Assembly (NCBI GenBank): GCA_025504975.1
Contig: JANUWI010000001.1
Coordinates: 2,852,001 to 2,916,000, forward strand
Length of the DNA stretch: 64,000 bases
From: Plenodomus lindquistii
Taxonomy: Eukaryota > Ascomycota > Dothideomycetes > Pleosporales > Leptosphaeriaceae
Reading direction: 5' to 3'
Notes under the pieces: model-generated
Seen by the model: the letters and a program-made list of their open reading frames with translations, nothing else
Databases searched by the model: none
Told to the model about the DNA's origin: nothing
Shown: piece by piece, positions 31,106-44,389 of the stretch
Numbering within the stretch: the stretch's first letter is position 1
Layout: every line of letters begins with the position of its first letter
Program-made: the position numbers and the translations under genes

Positions 31106-32843
31106 ATGCACTTCGTCATAGCGTTCTCATTGCTCTCAGTAGCTCTCGCAGTTCCAGCACCAATTTTGCAGCGTGCAAACCCCACAGTCGTTGCTCCTGC
31201 AGCACAAGCTACTATCTCTGGTAGCAGCGGTGGTGGCGTCGAGTCTTTCAAAAGCATACCCTATGCTCAACCACCAATTGGCCAACTCCGCCTCAAGCCA
31301 CCTCAGCCCATTACAGCAGCTCTCGGGAACGTGGACGGGACCCAATCACCACGGGCGTGTCCACAGTTTATTTTCAGTGTCGCTGACAATGGATTCCCCA
31401 CCAATGTGCTGGGAACATTACTGAACACCCCAATTTTTCAAGCGGCGACAAATGCAGGGGAGGATTGTTTGACCATCAATGTGCAAAGACCGGCTGGTAC
31501 CAAGGCAGGAGACAAGCTACCTGTACTATTCTGGATATTTGGCGGAGGCTTCGAACTAGGATCAACATCCATGTATGATGGTACTGGCCTTGTTGCAGAA
31601 TCCGTTGCGCAAGGGAAGCCCATTATTTTTGTAGCCGTCAATTACCGCGTTGGAGGTTTCGGCTTCATGCCTGGAAAGGAGATCCTCGCTGATGGGTCTT
31701 CAAACCTGGGGCTCCTTGATCAGCGACTGGGACTGCAATGGGTAGCAGACAACATTGCGGCATTCGGTGGAGATCCCGACAAAGTCACTGCTTGGGGCGA
31801 AAGCGCTGGTGCCATCTCTGTCATGGATCAAATGATGTTGTATAATGGCGACATTAGCTATAAAGGCAAGCCATTGTTCCGAGCTGGCATCATGAATAGC
31901 GGATCGATTGTACCAGCAGACCCCGTAGACTGTCCCAAGGGCCAGGCCATCTATGACACTGTGAGCCCCTCTGCGGACCGTACGTTATACTTGAACACTG
32001 ACAAAACCCTAGGTCGTCAAAGAAGCCGGATGCGCGGGATCCCCTAACACCCTCTCCTGCCTCCGCACAATCCCCTACACTAAATTCCTTGCAGCCGCAA
32101 ACGCCGTCCCTGGAATTCTCTCCTACTTCACAGTCAACCTGTCCTACCTCCCCCGCCCGGATGGAAAAGTCCTGACAGGTTCCCCCGACGCTTTAGTTGC
32201 CGCCGGCAAGTACGCAAAAGTCCCCTTTATAGTTGGCAACCAAGAAGATGAGGGTACCCTCTTTGGCCTCTTCACCGCGAACCTGACCACAAAAGCTGAA
32301 ATCACTGATTATTTGTCAACCATCTTCTTCAACAACGCGTCGCCACAGCAAATTGAGCAGATTGTGGACTCGTACCAGAATATCTGGGACGATGGATCGC
32401 CGTTTCGCACCGGGTTGCTGAACAATTGGTATCCGCAGTTCAAACGCGTTTCTGCTCTCCTAGGAGATATGACATTTACTCTCACGCGTCGCACCTTCCT
32501 CGAAACAGCGAGACAGGTCAATCCCGGTGTACCTTCCTGGTCATATCTCTCCACTTACAACTACGGGACACCTATCTTAGGCACGTTCCATGGCTCAGAT
32601 TTGTTGCAGGTGTTTTATGGGGTCTTGCCGAATAATGCGGCCAAGTCGATACGAGGGTATTACTACTCATTCATCTATGACTTGGACCCGAATGTTGGCA
32701 ACAATTTTGGGAATTGGCCGCAGTGGGCTCAGGGGAAGCGCTTGAGGGAGTTCGGGGCGAACAGTAATGGATATGTTGACGATAACTTCAGAAGCGATAG
32801 TTATGAGCTTTTAAAGGCGAATGTCGCTTCGCTACGGGTGTGA
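31106..32843 (+). CDS. Secreted type-B carboxylesterase / lipase (Candida rugosa lipase-like)
   Basis: Two exons, 31106..31960 and 32013..32843, with a 52-bp intron (GTGAGC...CCTAG); 561 residues. A signal peptide covers residues 1-16 (MHFVIAFSLLSVALAV). Family signatures: GVESFKSIPYAQPP, EDCLTINVQRP, the oxyanion-hole FGGGFELGS near 145-152, and the nucleophile GESAGA (Ser233) in DPDKVTAWGESAG. After the splice come VKEAGCAGSPNTLSC, the acid residue in GNQEDEGTLF, and the catalytic His in GTFHGSDLLQVFYG. The full triad and normal length suggest an active extracellular esterase or triacylglycerol lipase. The substrate cannot be told. Without splicing the frame ends early at about 32047. Confidence 0.9.
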
Positions 32844-33040
32844 GGAACATGAATACAGTAGTGGGAACATCGGAGAAGGAGGTCTCGTGGATACCTAAAT
32901 GAAACAGTGAAGGTTGCATTTCCAGAGGCTGATGCTGATGCCGCTAGGGAGAGTCGCGGACGTTAGGCCGAGGAACGGGTAAAAATCGACTGTGATGTTA
33001 CACTGTGAAGCATAACCGAGTCTAGTGTGATTCTTCACTT

Positions 33041-34181
33041 TCACGAATCTAATCTCAGTATGCGTATCGCATTCCCACCGAGTACATCCTGGGCTTTCTT
33101 GTCATCACCCACAAACGCTTTGGCAATAGCACCATAGTTTGCGTTCACACTATGCCACTCCTTTGCATCCTCCTCCAGCGGTGGGAAGAATGGGTGATCG
33201 GTACCTATTCGTGTCAGTAGGATATCTCGTCTTCTCCATCAGTAAGGACTTACCGAACATCAATCGATCCGCCCCAGATGCATCCAATGCCGCCTTCAGT
33301 CCCACCTCCGAGTAAATCACCGCATCGAGATAGATGTTCGTCTTCAGTACATCCCACACATCCCTCCGCTTCTCTGTCTTGCCATGCGCCTTGAGATGAC
33401 CATCATGCAAGATACACGACTCCAACCTCCCTGCCAGAAACGGCAGCGTACCCCCAGAATGCGCCAAAAGCACACTGAGCTTCGTAAACCGATCCCAAAC
33501 CCCACTCAATAGCATCCTACTTACCGCAATCGTCGTCTCGAGCGGGAATCCCATCGCCAGCGGGAGTACATGTCCATACTCACTTGCCTTAGGCCCGTAC
33601 ACTGACGCCGGGAGCCCGTAATGCGGATGTAGGAAGATGAGCTGATTGTGCTTTTCCAGCGCTGCATATATCGGATCCAACTTCGCATCGTCGAGACCCT
33701 GACCCAACCCACTCGTCCCGATAATCACACCCCTCGCCCATTTCAGCCCACTCAGCCTTTCGATCTCCTTCACCACGACATCTGCACTCGCAGAAAGCGG
33801 CAACGTGCCGAAGAAATACAAGCGCCCAGGGTACAGCTCGCACTGCGCATTCACGTCGTCATTTATTTCCCGCGCTGCATCACCCGCTTCCTCGGTAGGG
33901 AGAAAGTCCAGCCATGGGTTTGCAAGCGAGATGACCGATTTGGAAATGTTGTGCAGGTCCATGAATGCGATTTTCTCCTTGATGTCGTAGTACTCGGCTC
34001 CGATGGGGCGTCCACGGGAGGTGGAGGGGGTGGAGGGGTCATCTTCGCCCGGTAAGATGATGAGGCGAGCGGAGGAAGGGGCGTCAGGGAAGGTGCGGAC
34101 ATAGGGGACGGTTTGGCGGGTACGGAGGAGGTCCATATATTTTGGGGGATAGACGTGGGTGTGGATGTCGACGGTAGGCAT
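33041..34181 (-). CDS. Amidohydrolase of the ACMSD family (aminocarboxymuconate-semialdehyde decarboxylase-like)
   Basis: Two exons on the minus strand, 34181..33254 and 33204..33041, with a 49-bp intron (GTAAGT...AATAG); 363 residues. The start MPTVDIHTHVYPPKY puts the metal-binding HxH at residues 7 and 9 and has the context ACCATGC; an in-frame ATG at 34244 would add 21 residues of low-complexity sequence. Further ligands and motifs: FLHPHYG, LLAHSGGTLPFL, and RLMFGTDHPFF, the last formed only across the splice (the Asp of TDHPF is the usual metal ligand). ACMSD-type enzymes are zinc-dependent non-oxidative decarboxylases; fungal members act on kynurenine-pathway or aromatic acids such as salicylate-type substrates. 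The gene converges on the carboxylesterase, with about 200 bp between them. Substrate unknown. Confidence 0.88.
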
Positions 34182-34621
34182 GGTGGGTGGTTGGGGCGCA
34201 GGTTGCGTGGTTGTTGAGGGTGCTGTGATGTGTTTTTGGTACAAGGGTTCACGTTAAGTTTGGGTGAGGTATGACGTGGAAGTTTAGACACGGCCCTGAT
34301 ATTGTAGCAATTACAATGATAGGCTATCGCATGCTATCGTGGTTACGTTGTTTACTTTGGCGGGGTAGGTCCAGGCCAGCGCCCCACTCCCGCAAGCTCA
34401 ACGTCCTACCTTCCGGAATTAGCATGGAGCTATGGGTCAGGTTCAAAATGCATTGCGGCTGACGGAGATGCCCGCGCTGCCCTCTTACGTGACAGAGTGG
34501 TGTCTTGAGACCACTGAGATCCAATGCTATCCAAGAGTTGTAATTGCCTCGACGACGAAGCTTGACATGATCGGCACCTAGAATCTGCCGGCCCTTTCGC
34601 TATCCTTCCAGGTTTATACTA
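34182..34621. other. Intergenic stretch, promoter of the ACMSD-like gene
   Basis: No supported gene. It lies upstream of the ACMSD-like start and downstream of the broken acetyltransferase. Confidence 0.4.
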
Positions 34622-35365
34622 TCAAGCCCGTGTCCTTAGAAACACATTCGGTGGCTTCTCCCAGTCCTTGAATTCATCATCCACCTCCCACTCGATATCG
34701 CCATGCCCCTCGTCCTTGAACCCCAACTTCCTATACACTCCCCTCCCCATGGCGCTACCCTCAGTCGTACACTCCAGGCCCCCCCTTTTCTTCGCTTCCG
34801 CGAGACCCCACTCAACCAACTTTGCTGCAATGCCTCTTCTCTGGAATGCTGGATCCACGGCACATAGATCCAAATTGAAGACAGCCGGTGGATCACGGCC
34901 TGCCTCAGGCGAAGCAAGCTCCTCGAGGTATTGGATGCGTCTTTTGCATAAGGATTTGAACATCTGAAGTGCGAAGCGCTTGTTCTGGTCATCGAGACTA
35001 GCAGTTGCTTGTGTGATGTCGCCTCTGAACGCTTCGCCGTAGCCCTCCACGTATTATAATTGCTGCCAAATGGCCATGCCGGCGACTACATGTGCACCGG
35101 ATTTGCTAGAGTCTGGCACGGTGGCTTTGAGGTAAATGGCATTGGGTTGACCGTCTTTGTTGGTAGTGGTGGACTTCCATTGCTGGATCAAGCCATGAGC
35201 GTTCTTGAGTCGGCCTTGGGTGGTATCCCAGCCCGGATTAAGGACCATCCAGATGGCATCTCTTGTTTGGGTACCAAAGGCTTCAGAGACGCAGTGGTTT
35301 GCGTCGATGAGGTCTTGTTCTGTTTCGACGGGAGAAACGATGATGTCGTCTTTTTGGGCTGACAT
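34622..35365 (-). pseudogene. GNAT N-acetyltransferase broken by one in-frame stop
   Basis: A single minus-strand frame from ATG 35365 (MSAQKDDIIVSPVETEQDL) to the stop at 34622, interrupted only by TAA at 35056..35054 between GMAIWQQL and YVEGYGEAFRGDI. Both halves belong to one protein of about 247 residues: the second half has the acetyl-CoA loop region AVDPAFQRRGIAAKLVEWGL and the usual GNAT ending GVYRKLGFKDEGHG. CAA (Gln) to TAA is the simplest origin, a CpA to TpA change on the coding strand, which is the RIP signature; the RIP-mutated block starts about 200 bp further on. No intron explains the stop. Alternatives are a sequencing error or stop readthrough. The product would lack the acetyl-CoA site if terminated. 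Confidence 0.75.
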
Positions 35366-35599
35366 TGTAGATACGTTTGCGTGTAACAAGGGAGGCTGTT
35401 GCGGGGATGAGCATGTATCGTGGAGGCAGAGGAGAAGTCGCGGAGTATTGTAGGCAACAGGTGTGCTTGACCAAGCGACATGGATTGCGTAAGCCGAGGC
35501 ATACCGAGAAGGGTCGCGTAATGCTAGGGTTTCCGTGATGTTAGACTATACCATACTTAACATTCTATCCAATTATTAGATGCACGGTACTATTAACAG

Positions 35600-37184
35600 T
35601 GCATAAATTTTAACAATTTTATAGTAGTTAAAATAATTAATTATGTATTCTCTAAGCGTAGCTTAGAAGGCTAAACTTACTCTATAGGCTATAGAGTATA
35701 CTAGCGCACTCTATACCCTACTTATCTATTAGCTCTAGAGAGCTATAGCTCTCTAGGTACTAGAGGTTCTACTTTTCTAGCTCTAGTTATAATAATTTTA
35801 TTAATTTAATATACTATTTTTAGTCTAAACGCTATTATTAGCTAAAACTTTCAATTTAAAAAGTTATTAAAATATTATTTAATAACTATAAAAACTTTTT
35901 AATTAAAACTTTATTTATTAAAATTAAAACGTTAGGAAATTCTGTTGTGTAGTAAATTGAGTAAGTAGATAGAAAGTAACGTAAATAGCTAGTAATTAAC
36001 GTAAATTACTAATTTACTACTTTTACCTTACAAGGCCTTTTTTCACGTAGTTTACTAGTAATTTACTAGTAAATAACGTAAGTAACGTAAATTACTTTAA
36101 GTACTATTTTTATTTAATTTACCTTACTTACTTTACTTACCTCCTAGACCTCTACTAGTTTAAAATAAAAAAAAACTTTACTTTTTTAAACTTTTTTAAG
36201 TTATATAACAACGTACGCAATTAATATAATAATATAATAGAAATTTCTAAATACTAAAATATTACTTTTATAGGCTTAGCGCGAAAAAAAAATATAGTTT
36301 TATTATCTATTTAAACTATTAGCAGCCCCTGTAAATTATTTTTAAGCAAGGAATATTAAAACTTTTTAGTAAATAATTAATAACTATAGAACAGCTAGGC
36401 CTAAAATAGTAATTTTTTAACTAATTTATAGCTAAATATTTATTCTATATTATTAGAATTTTAATTGCCTAATTAGGACTAGTTTTAATTTTTTATAGTG
36501 TTTAACGTTCGTGGGGTTAATAGAGTAAGCGAGGTAAATAAAGTAAATTAAGCCATTCACGTTAGCTACACTACTCAAGTCTTTTCCTAGTTATTTACTA
36601 GTAATTTAACTTATTTACAATGCGCTTGGTAAATGACTAGAATGCTACAAAAAGTATTTTCCTAACGAAGTAATTAAATATAAATAAATTTAAATAAATA
36701 TAAAATTTAACTTTTTTTAGTAGAATATTTAAAAACCTATTTGTAGTTATTTTAAAAAACTATTAATTTAATAATTTAATTTAATTTACTACTACTATAC
36801 TTTTTACTATAGCTAGTAATTATAAATATTAATATATTAAAGCTTTATTAATAGCTTTTAAACTATATAGTATATAGCTAAATTATCTACTAATTATTAT
36901 TTTTAATAATAATAGATTATAGCTTAGTTTAATATATAATTTTAAAAAAAATTAAATAATAAAACGTTTTTTAAAATTTATAAATAAATATAACGTTTAG
37001 CTTTAGTAGTTAATATTATTAGTAATATATTCTACTAGTTAACTTTAGTATCTAGTATACTAGATATATATTTTTAGTATTATAAATACTATAATATATT
37101 ATACTATTTACCTAGCTATACTACTAAACTAGCTACGTTTTTTTTGTATTATAGATACTATATTTTATATAATAACGTATTCTA
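35600..37184. other. AT-rich sequence without recognisable element
   Basis: Heavily mutated; only short palindromic clusters such as agctctagagagctatagct near 35731 and repeats of ctactaagctagcta close to the Fot1-like copy. Probably older repeats, too degraded to name. Confidence 0.4.
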
Positions 37185-39006
37185 CTACTAAGCTAGCTAT
37201 ACTACTAAGCTAGCTACTTTTCTTTAATATTAGAAATACTACACTCTATATAATATACTTTAATAACGTAACACAATATTAATTTAAGCTAAAAGCTAAT
37301 TAGAATTTACCTATTTTACTTTTAAAGCTAGTTAATTTAAAAGCTAATAGGCTACTACTATAGCCTTTAGAGTTAATTATTAAAAGCTTTTTAATTAGAT
37401 TAATAAAACTACTTTACACGCTAAAATTTAACCTAATTACTAGAAACTTAGTATTACTAAAAAGTAGATAATTATTTAATCTATTTTTAATTTTAATTTA
37501 TAAAAATTTATGCTCTAGCTATATAAAATAAAAAATGTAGCTAATAAAATACTAAAAGTACATAATAAAATACTAGTAAATAAGTACTAGGCTAAATACT
37601 TTATAACACGTTTAGATAAATTTAAAATAGCTTTTAACTAAATAAAAAATAGGTAAAAAATAAAATAGAAAAATCTAGAGATTATTAGTATATAGTTTAA
37701 GTTTATAAATAAAATAAAAGCTAAATATAGTATCTAGAATAATAATATATATAATTTTAATAAAACTAGCTTCTAGATAGATGTTATTAGGTTTATAAAA
37801 GTTATTATAAACTTTAAAAAATATAATTAGCTAGACTTTATTTAGCTAGATAATTATATATAAATTACTATTATCTAGAGTATATACGCTTTAAAAGATA
37901 TAACTTTACTATTTATTATTTATAAAAAATATGTATATATTTTTATATAGTATAAAAAAACTAGTATTTTTTATAACTAGAAACTATTAGTTTTTAAAAA
38001 TAGCTAGATAAACAATATATTTAGACTAGAGTAGTTAAAATACTTTAACGCGTATATAAAAGTATAAAAAGTAGAGATATACTAATTATTAATTTTAAAT
38101 AGCTATAAAAGCTACTTTAACTAAAAGTTTAAAAACTATTATATAAAAAATAAAATTTTAATACTTTATATACCTACTTATTTATTTTATATTCTCTAGC
38201 TATTTAATATAGTATATTTTTTACTATTAAAGCGTAAGTATTTCTAGCGCGTATAAAATTTAATATACTAATATATTTTCTATATTAATAAAAAAAGCTT
38301 TTTTCTAGCTTTTAAAAATATTTTTTTTAATATATTTATAGTTAATAATAATTAAAAAACTTTTAAAGTATTAGAGCTAGTTTCTATTAATATATAGGTA
38401 GTACTAGATTATATTAATTTCTAGATATATACTTTATTTTAACTCTTTTTACTAATAAATTTATAGTAATTTAAAACTCTAAGTAATATTTATAAATTTA
38501 GATTTTAGTTAAAATTTATATATAAATTTTATATTTAGTTATTTATTACTATATAAGCTAGCTTTTAATAGTTTATAAAAAAAGCTAAACTAATACTATA
38601 CTAAAATACTTTGTTTTAAACCTATATTTATAAAGTTAAAAAGTAATTAGTAGAGATAATAAAAAAAAATATAAAAAAAAATTTAGTAAAAAAATACTTT
38701 TAAATATAGTACTAAATTATAAGCTACTATAGCTTTAACTATAGCGCCTAATCTATTAATATATACGTATAGTAGTAGTAGTTAAATATCTATTTAACTA
38801 GGTATTTAATTCTATAGTAATTATAAAAAAACTAGGTATAACACTTATATATACTAGAAAAGTTTAGAAAGTACTTTTAAATTAGATATAAGCTCTATAG
38901 TAGTAGAGTTAGATATTAATAGTAATAATATTAATAATAATTAAAAATATAATATTTATAATACTAAAGAAAATTAGGCAGCTTAGTAGTATAGCTAGCT
39001 TAGTAG
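37185..39006 (+). mobile_element. RIP-degraded Fot1/pogo-like (Tc1/mariner) transposon, copy A
   Basis: Length 1822 bp, typical of Fot1-class elements, bounded by inverted repeats built from ctactaagctagctata units and flanked by TA. Plus-strand frames, ignoring stops, read as a DDE_1 transposase: NNIFRLEWLKYFN near 38013-38051, then a degraded DGHESH-type catalytic block near 38090-38115 followed by LLKRKYF and NLIYQYIFYINK. Not functional. Confidence 0.7.
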
Positions 39007-39092
39007 TAGAATATATTATACTAGAATAATATAATATAATATAAATTTAAACTAAAAGCTACTTAATTAGAATTAATTTATAATATATTCTA

Positions 39093-40919
39093 CTAGTAAG
39101 CTAGTTAACCTAGTAAACTAGTTAAAATAGCTTAGTATTATAAAAACTATATTTTTAATTATTATTATTATTATTACTATTAATATTAGACTCTACTACT
39201 ATAGAGTTTATATTAAATTTAAAAATACTTTTTAAACTTTTTTAGTATATATAAGCGTTATACCTAGTTTTTTTATAGTTACTATAGTATTAAAGTTCTA
39301 GTTAATTAGATATTTAACTACTACTACTATATATATATTTTAAAATAGTAATTAAAATAAATATAGCTATAGTAGCCTATAATCTAGTACTATATTTAAT
39401 AGTACTTTTATATTATATTTACTTTTTTTAAAATTTTTTTTTATAATTACTACTAATTACTTTTTAAACTTATAAATATAAGCTATTAAAAAAACGTTTT
39501 TATATAATATATTTTTAGTACTTTTTATAAACTATAAAAAGCTAGCTTATATAGTTATAGATAATTAAATAAAAAATTAATATATAAATTTTTACTAAAA
39601 CCTAAATTTATAAATATTATTTAAAGTTTTTAATTACTATAAATTTACTAGAGAGAAAGGTTAAAATAAAGTATATAATTATATATTTAAAATAATTTAA
39701 TACTACCTATGTATTAGTAGAGACTAGCTCGAATATTTTAAAAGCTTTTTAATAGTTATTAACTATAAATATACTAAAAAACACGTTTTTATAAACTAAA
39801 AAAAAGCTTTTTTTATTAATATAAAAAATGTATAAGCGTGCTAAATTTTACACGCGCTAGAAGTATTTATATTTTAATAGTAAAAATTATACTATATTAA
39901 ATAGCTAGAGAATATAAAATAAATAAAGAAATATATAGAGTATTAGAATTTTATTTTCTATATAGTAGTTTTTAAACTTTTTATTAAAATAGCTTTTATA
40001 GCTATTTAAAATTAGTAACTAGTATATTTTTATTTTATGCGCTTCTATATACGTGTTAAAGTATTTTAACTACTTTAGTATAAATATATTATTTATCTAG
40101 CTATTTTTAAAAACTAAATTTTTTTAATTATATAGTATATTAATATTCTATACTATATAGAAATATAAACGCGTTTTTTAAAAATAATAAAAAATAAAGT
40201 TATATTTTTAGAGGTATATATACTCTAGATAATAGTAATCTATTAATAATTATCTAGCTAAATAAAATCTAGCTAATTATATTTTTTAGTATTTATAATA
40301 ACTTTTATAAAACTAATTATATCTATTTTAAAGCTAGTTCTATTAAAGTTATAGACGTTATTATTATAGACGCTATATTTAACTTTTATTTTTTTTATAA
40401 ATTTAAATTACGCGCTAATAATTTCTAAAATTTTCTATTTTATTTTCTACTTATTTTTTATTTGATTAAAAGCTATTTTAAATTTAATAAAGCGCGTTAT
40501 AAAGCGCTTAGCCTAGTATTTACCTACTAGTATTTTATTATATACCTATAGTATTTTATTAGTTATATTTTCTACTTTATATAGCTAGAGAGTAAACTTT
40601 TATAAATTAAAATTAAATATATATTAAATAATTGTCTATTTTTTACTAGTAGTAAACTTATAGTAGTTAGGTTAAATTTAAAAGTATACAGTAATTTTAT
40701 TAATTTATTTAAAAAGTCTATATTAATTAATACTAAAAGCTATAGCTATAGCTTAATAGCTTTTAAATTAGCTAGCTTTATAGACTTAAATAGTAAACTA
40801 TATCCTTTTTTTTATTCTATATTAGTAGTTTATAATATTATTTAGCTATAGTAGAGTAATAGAATAAGTATAAAATTTAATAGATTTTAACTAGCTTACT
40901 AGGTTAACTAGCTTACAAG
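39093..40919 (-). mobile_element. RIP-degraded Fot1/pogo-like (Tc1/mariner) transposon, copy B, inverted
   Basis: Length 1827 bp; ends ctagtaagctagttaacc (left) and its complement ggttaactagcttacaag (right), flanked by TA on both sides. The sequence is the reverse complement of copy A over its coding part. With copy A, 86 bp away, it forms a large imperfect palindrome. Confidence 0.7.
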
Positions 40920-40921
40920 TA

Positions 40922-41334
40922 AAATACGTTATTATTTTTATTATAAAATAATTTAAAAGCCTATAAACTATTACTACTTTACTAAAAGCTAACTACTAAA
41001 ATCTTACTAATTAAATTAGTAAAATTATACTATATTTTAGATTTAATTTAACTATAAAAAGTTTATTACTATCTAAAAGTATAAAAAAAATTTAATTTTA
41101 TAGTATACTAACTTTTACTAGTTAGTTTTAAACTAGGTTTAACTTTATATATATAAAATAATCTAATTATATAAACTATATTATAGCTAGCTAGTTAATT
41201 TTTTATAAATCTAAAAAAAGGTTTCTAGAAACTATTATAACAATTTTACTAATAAATAATAGTAAAAAAGTAATTTATAGTAAAAAATAGAAATATAAAT
41301 AAATGTAAAATAATTTTTTCTAGCTAATAGTAAT
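40922..41334. other. AT-rich relic between Fot1-like copy B and the LTR element
   Basis: Part around 41130-41200 is inverted-similar to 56830-56910 on the other side of the LTR insertion, so both may belong to one older repeat that element 1 split. Confidence 0.35.
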
Positions 41335-41751
41335 TATAATAAAGCTATATTCTATTATAATAATAACTATTAGCTATAAAAGCTATTTTATAAGCTACCT
41401 CTATTTTTTTCTATATAAGCTTATTAAAAATAGAAAACTATACTAACTTTTATCTAAACTACCTCTATACTATACTAAGTTTAGATTTTATAGAAATTTC
41501 TACTTTACTATTACCTACGTGCTAATATATTAGAGGATAAAAAAGAACTCTATAAAGGCCTAAAACTACTACTAAATTCTATTCTATATAGCTTACTTTT
41601 TTAATAGAACTATAATAGTATAATTTTTTTATTGTTTTATATAAAGTTTATAAAAATATAATTTATATAGCTTTTTAATCTATATATATTTTTATATACT
41701 TTTAAACTAATTTAAATACTTTTTAGTATTTTATATTTTTAAAATATTATA
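41335..41751 (+). repeat. 5' LTR of element 1
   Basis: 417 bp, begins TATAATAAAGC and ends ATATTATA; the usual TG...CA ends have become TA...TA, as RIP would do. Confidence 0.85.
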
Positions 41752-44389
41752 TTATAAAAAGATTTTTTTTTACTAGTAATAGCCTATATAATATTACTAA
41801 TTTATTTAAAAAAATTATTTAAATTTTTTAGTTAACTAGCCTCTAAAAGATCTCTAGTTCTAGGTTTAATTAATACTAATAGGTCTATTAATAATTTTAA
41901 AACTAGATTTTAGAAATCTCTAGTTAACTAAAGTTTATAAATTTAGACTTTTATAGTATTACTAGTTTAGATTATTTTTAGAAAAGTTATATTAAATAGC
42001 GCTAAAGTAGAAATTTAAAAACTACTAATAATCTAATAGAATTAAAAGTAAAGCTAATACCTATCTCTATTAATAGATAATAAATTCTACTTTTTAAAAA
42101 ATAAAAAAATATAACTAGCTTTTATAGAAAGTTTATAAACTTATTAAATATTTAAAATATAGAAAATAACTAATACTAGCTAATTAGAGGATAACTAGAG
42201 CTAGATAGAAGCTAGATTTATTTTAGTAAAATCTAGAAATCTACTAACTATAACCTTTAATAATACTATAAAAATAATAGCCTAGCTACGCTTTAAATTA
42301 GTAGTTTTATAAACTAAAATAAATTTTATTCAAAAAAAAATTTTTATTTAATACTATTTCTAGATTTATTTTTATTTTTACTAAGAACTTTTAAACTTAT
42401 TAATATTACTAGTTAACTAGATTATTTTCTAAAGCTTTTTTTTATATTATTAAAAAGCTATATTTATAAAAGCGTACTTTTTCTATTTCTAAACTATTAA
42501 ATAGAAAGAACTTTATTAATAGATAATAGAAGGCTTTAATACTAGATTAATTTAAAGTTAATAGTAATTATTACTATTCTAAACGTGTTTATATAGTACT
42601 AGTTTAGAGTAGTATTTCTAGTTTAGCTAAAAAGTATGTTAAATTCTAATACCTATTTAATAATCAAGCTAACTACTTTTTTTTTATAGAAGCTTTAATA
42701 GCTACGTTTAATAGATACCTTATTATAAATAATAAATATACTAAAGTATATAATACTTTTAATTAACTATATATAAAAAAAAATAAAACTTTTTTTATTT
42801 TTAAAGCATATTTTTTAAACTATAATATAAGAAAACGCGTACTATATTTAGAATAGATTTATTATATATAGATAAAAATAACTTCTAGCCTATATATTTC
42901 TAGTTAAAGTTTTAAATATATCTAGAATAATTTTTTTCTAGATATAATAGAGTATTTTACTGCCTTTAATATAGAAAAAAAAACCTATTTAGAAAAAAAT
43001 TATTATTAGAACTTTTCTTCTAATAGTACTAATAAGTTCTAAGCTAGAACTATACTATAATCTAGTTTAAATAGTTTTTAAAAAAAAACTTTAGAAAATA
43101 CTATACTATATATAGCTCTCTAAGCTTTTTTATAATTAATTATAGTACTTTTATAGTAAGTAATAGCTACTCTAGCTTCTAAAAAGGCACTAGGTAACTA
43201 CTATAACTATACTAAACTAGAATACTACACTAATAAATATCTATTACTATAAATAATAAAAATTATAATTTAAAATTACTCTAACTAATATTATAATACT
43301 ACTAAAATACTAAACTTAGAAAAAAGTTAAATAAAAAATAAATAGTTCTAAAAGTATTATACTACTTAAAATTAAATTAAAAATATAATTTATTATACTT
43401 TAATTTTTTAAAGCTATTTTAAAGTTTTAATTCTTTTTATCTCTACTAGTTTATATAACTAAGGCGTAGGTATAAAACTAGTATTATTTTTTAATACTAG
43501 CGTTTAAAAATATCTTTTTTTAAATTTATATATTATTTTTTTTTATTTTTTTTTAACTAAAGTTTAAAAACTACTCTATCTAGTAATAGTTAGACGGTTT
43601 AAAAACTAAATCTTTTTACTAGTTATAGAATATATCTATCTCTATATAATTATAGATAAATAAAAGATTTTAAACTATCTATTTATTATACTAGATCTAG
43701 AAGCTTAGAATATAATTATTAGAATATAATAGTTAAAAAGGTTTAAAATTCTACTAGATATAAATAGATTCTAGGTATAGTAGCCTACTATTTACTCTAA
43801 AATCTATATTTTTACTTCTCTAATTTTTATATAACTTTATTAAAAAATACTAAAAAAGTATATTACTTTTAATATTAAAAAAAAACGCTTTATAGAAAAA
43901 GAAGTAATATTAAAAAGCTAGTAGCCTATACCTTTTAATTAATTGTATTTATAGAATTTTTAAAGCTTTATAATACTAGAATATTTCTCTAGAGATATAA
44001 AAACTATATCTATTTTAAAAGCTTTTTAAAACTGTTTCTAGTTTTTAACTTACTATTATTTATGCTAATACTTTCTATTTTAATATATAAAAAAAAATAA
44101 GTTCTTTACTAATAGTTTTTATAAAATTAACTAGATTTTTAAAAACTATAATAAAAAAAATATTTAAAAAAATAACTATTTAATTTAAAATTAACTTTTT
44201 TTCTACTACTAGTAGTATTAGAATATAGTTAGTTTATTAGCTATAAAAAAACTACTAGAACACTAACTATATAACTATATATATATTCTAAATAAACTTT
44301 TATTTAATAACTTTAGCTTTTTATATAAGTAAAATACTAAGAATTTAGAAGCTATTAAAAAGTATATCTAGAAAAATTTATAGAAAGAA

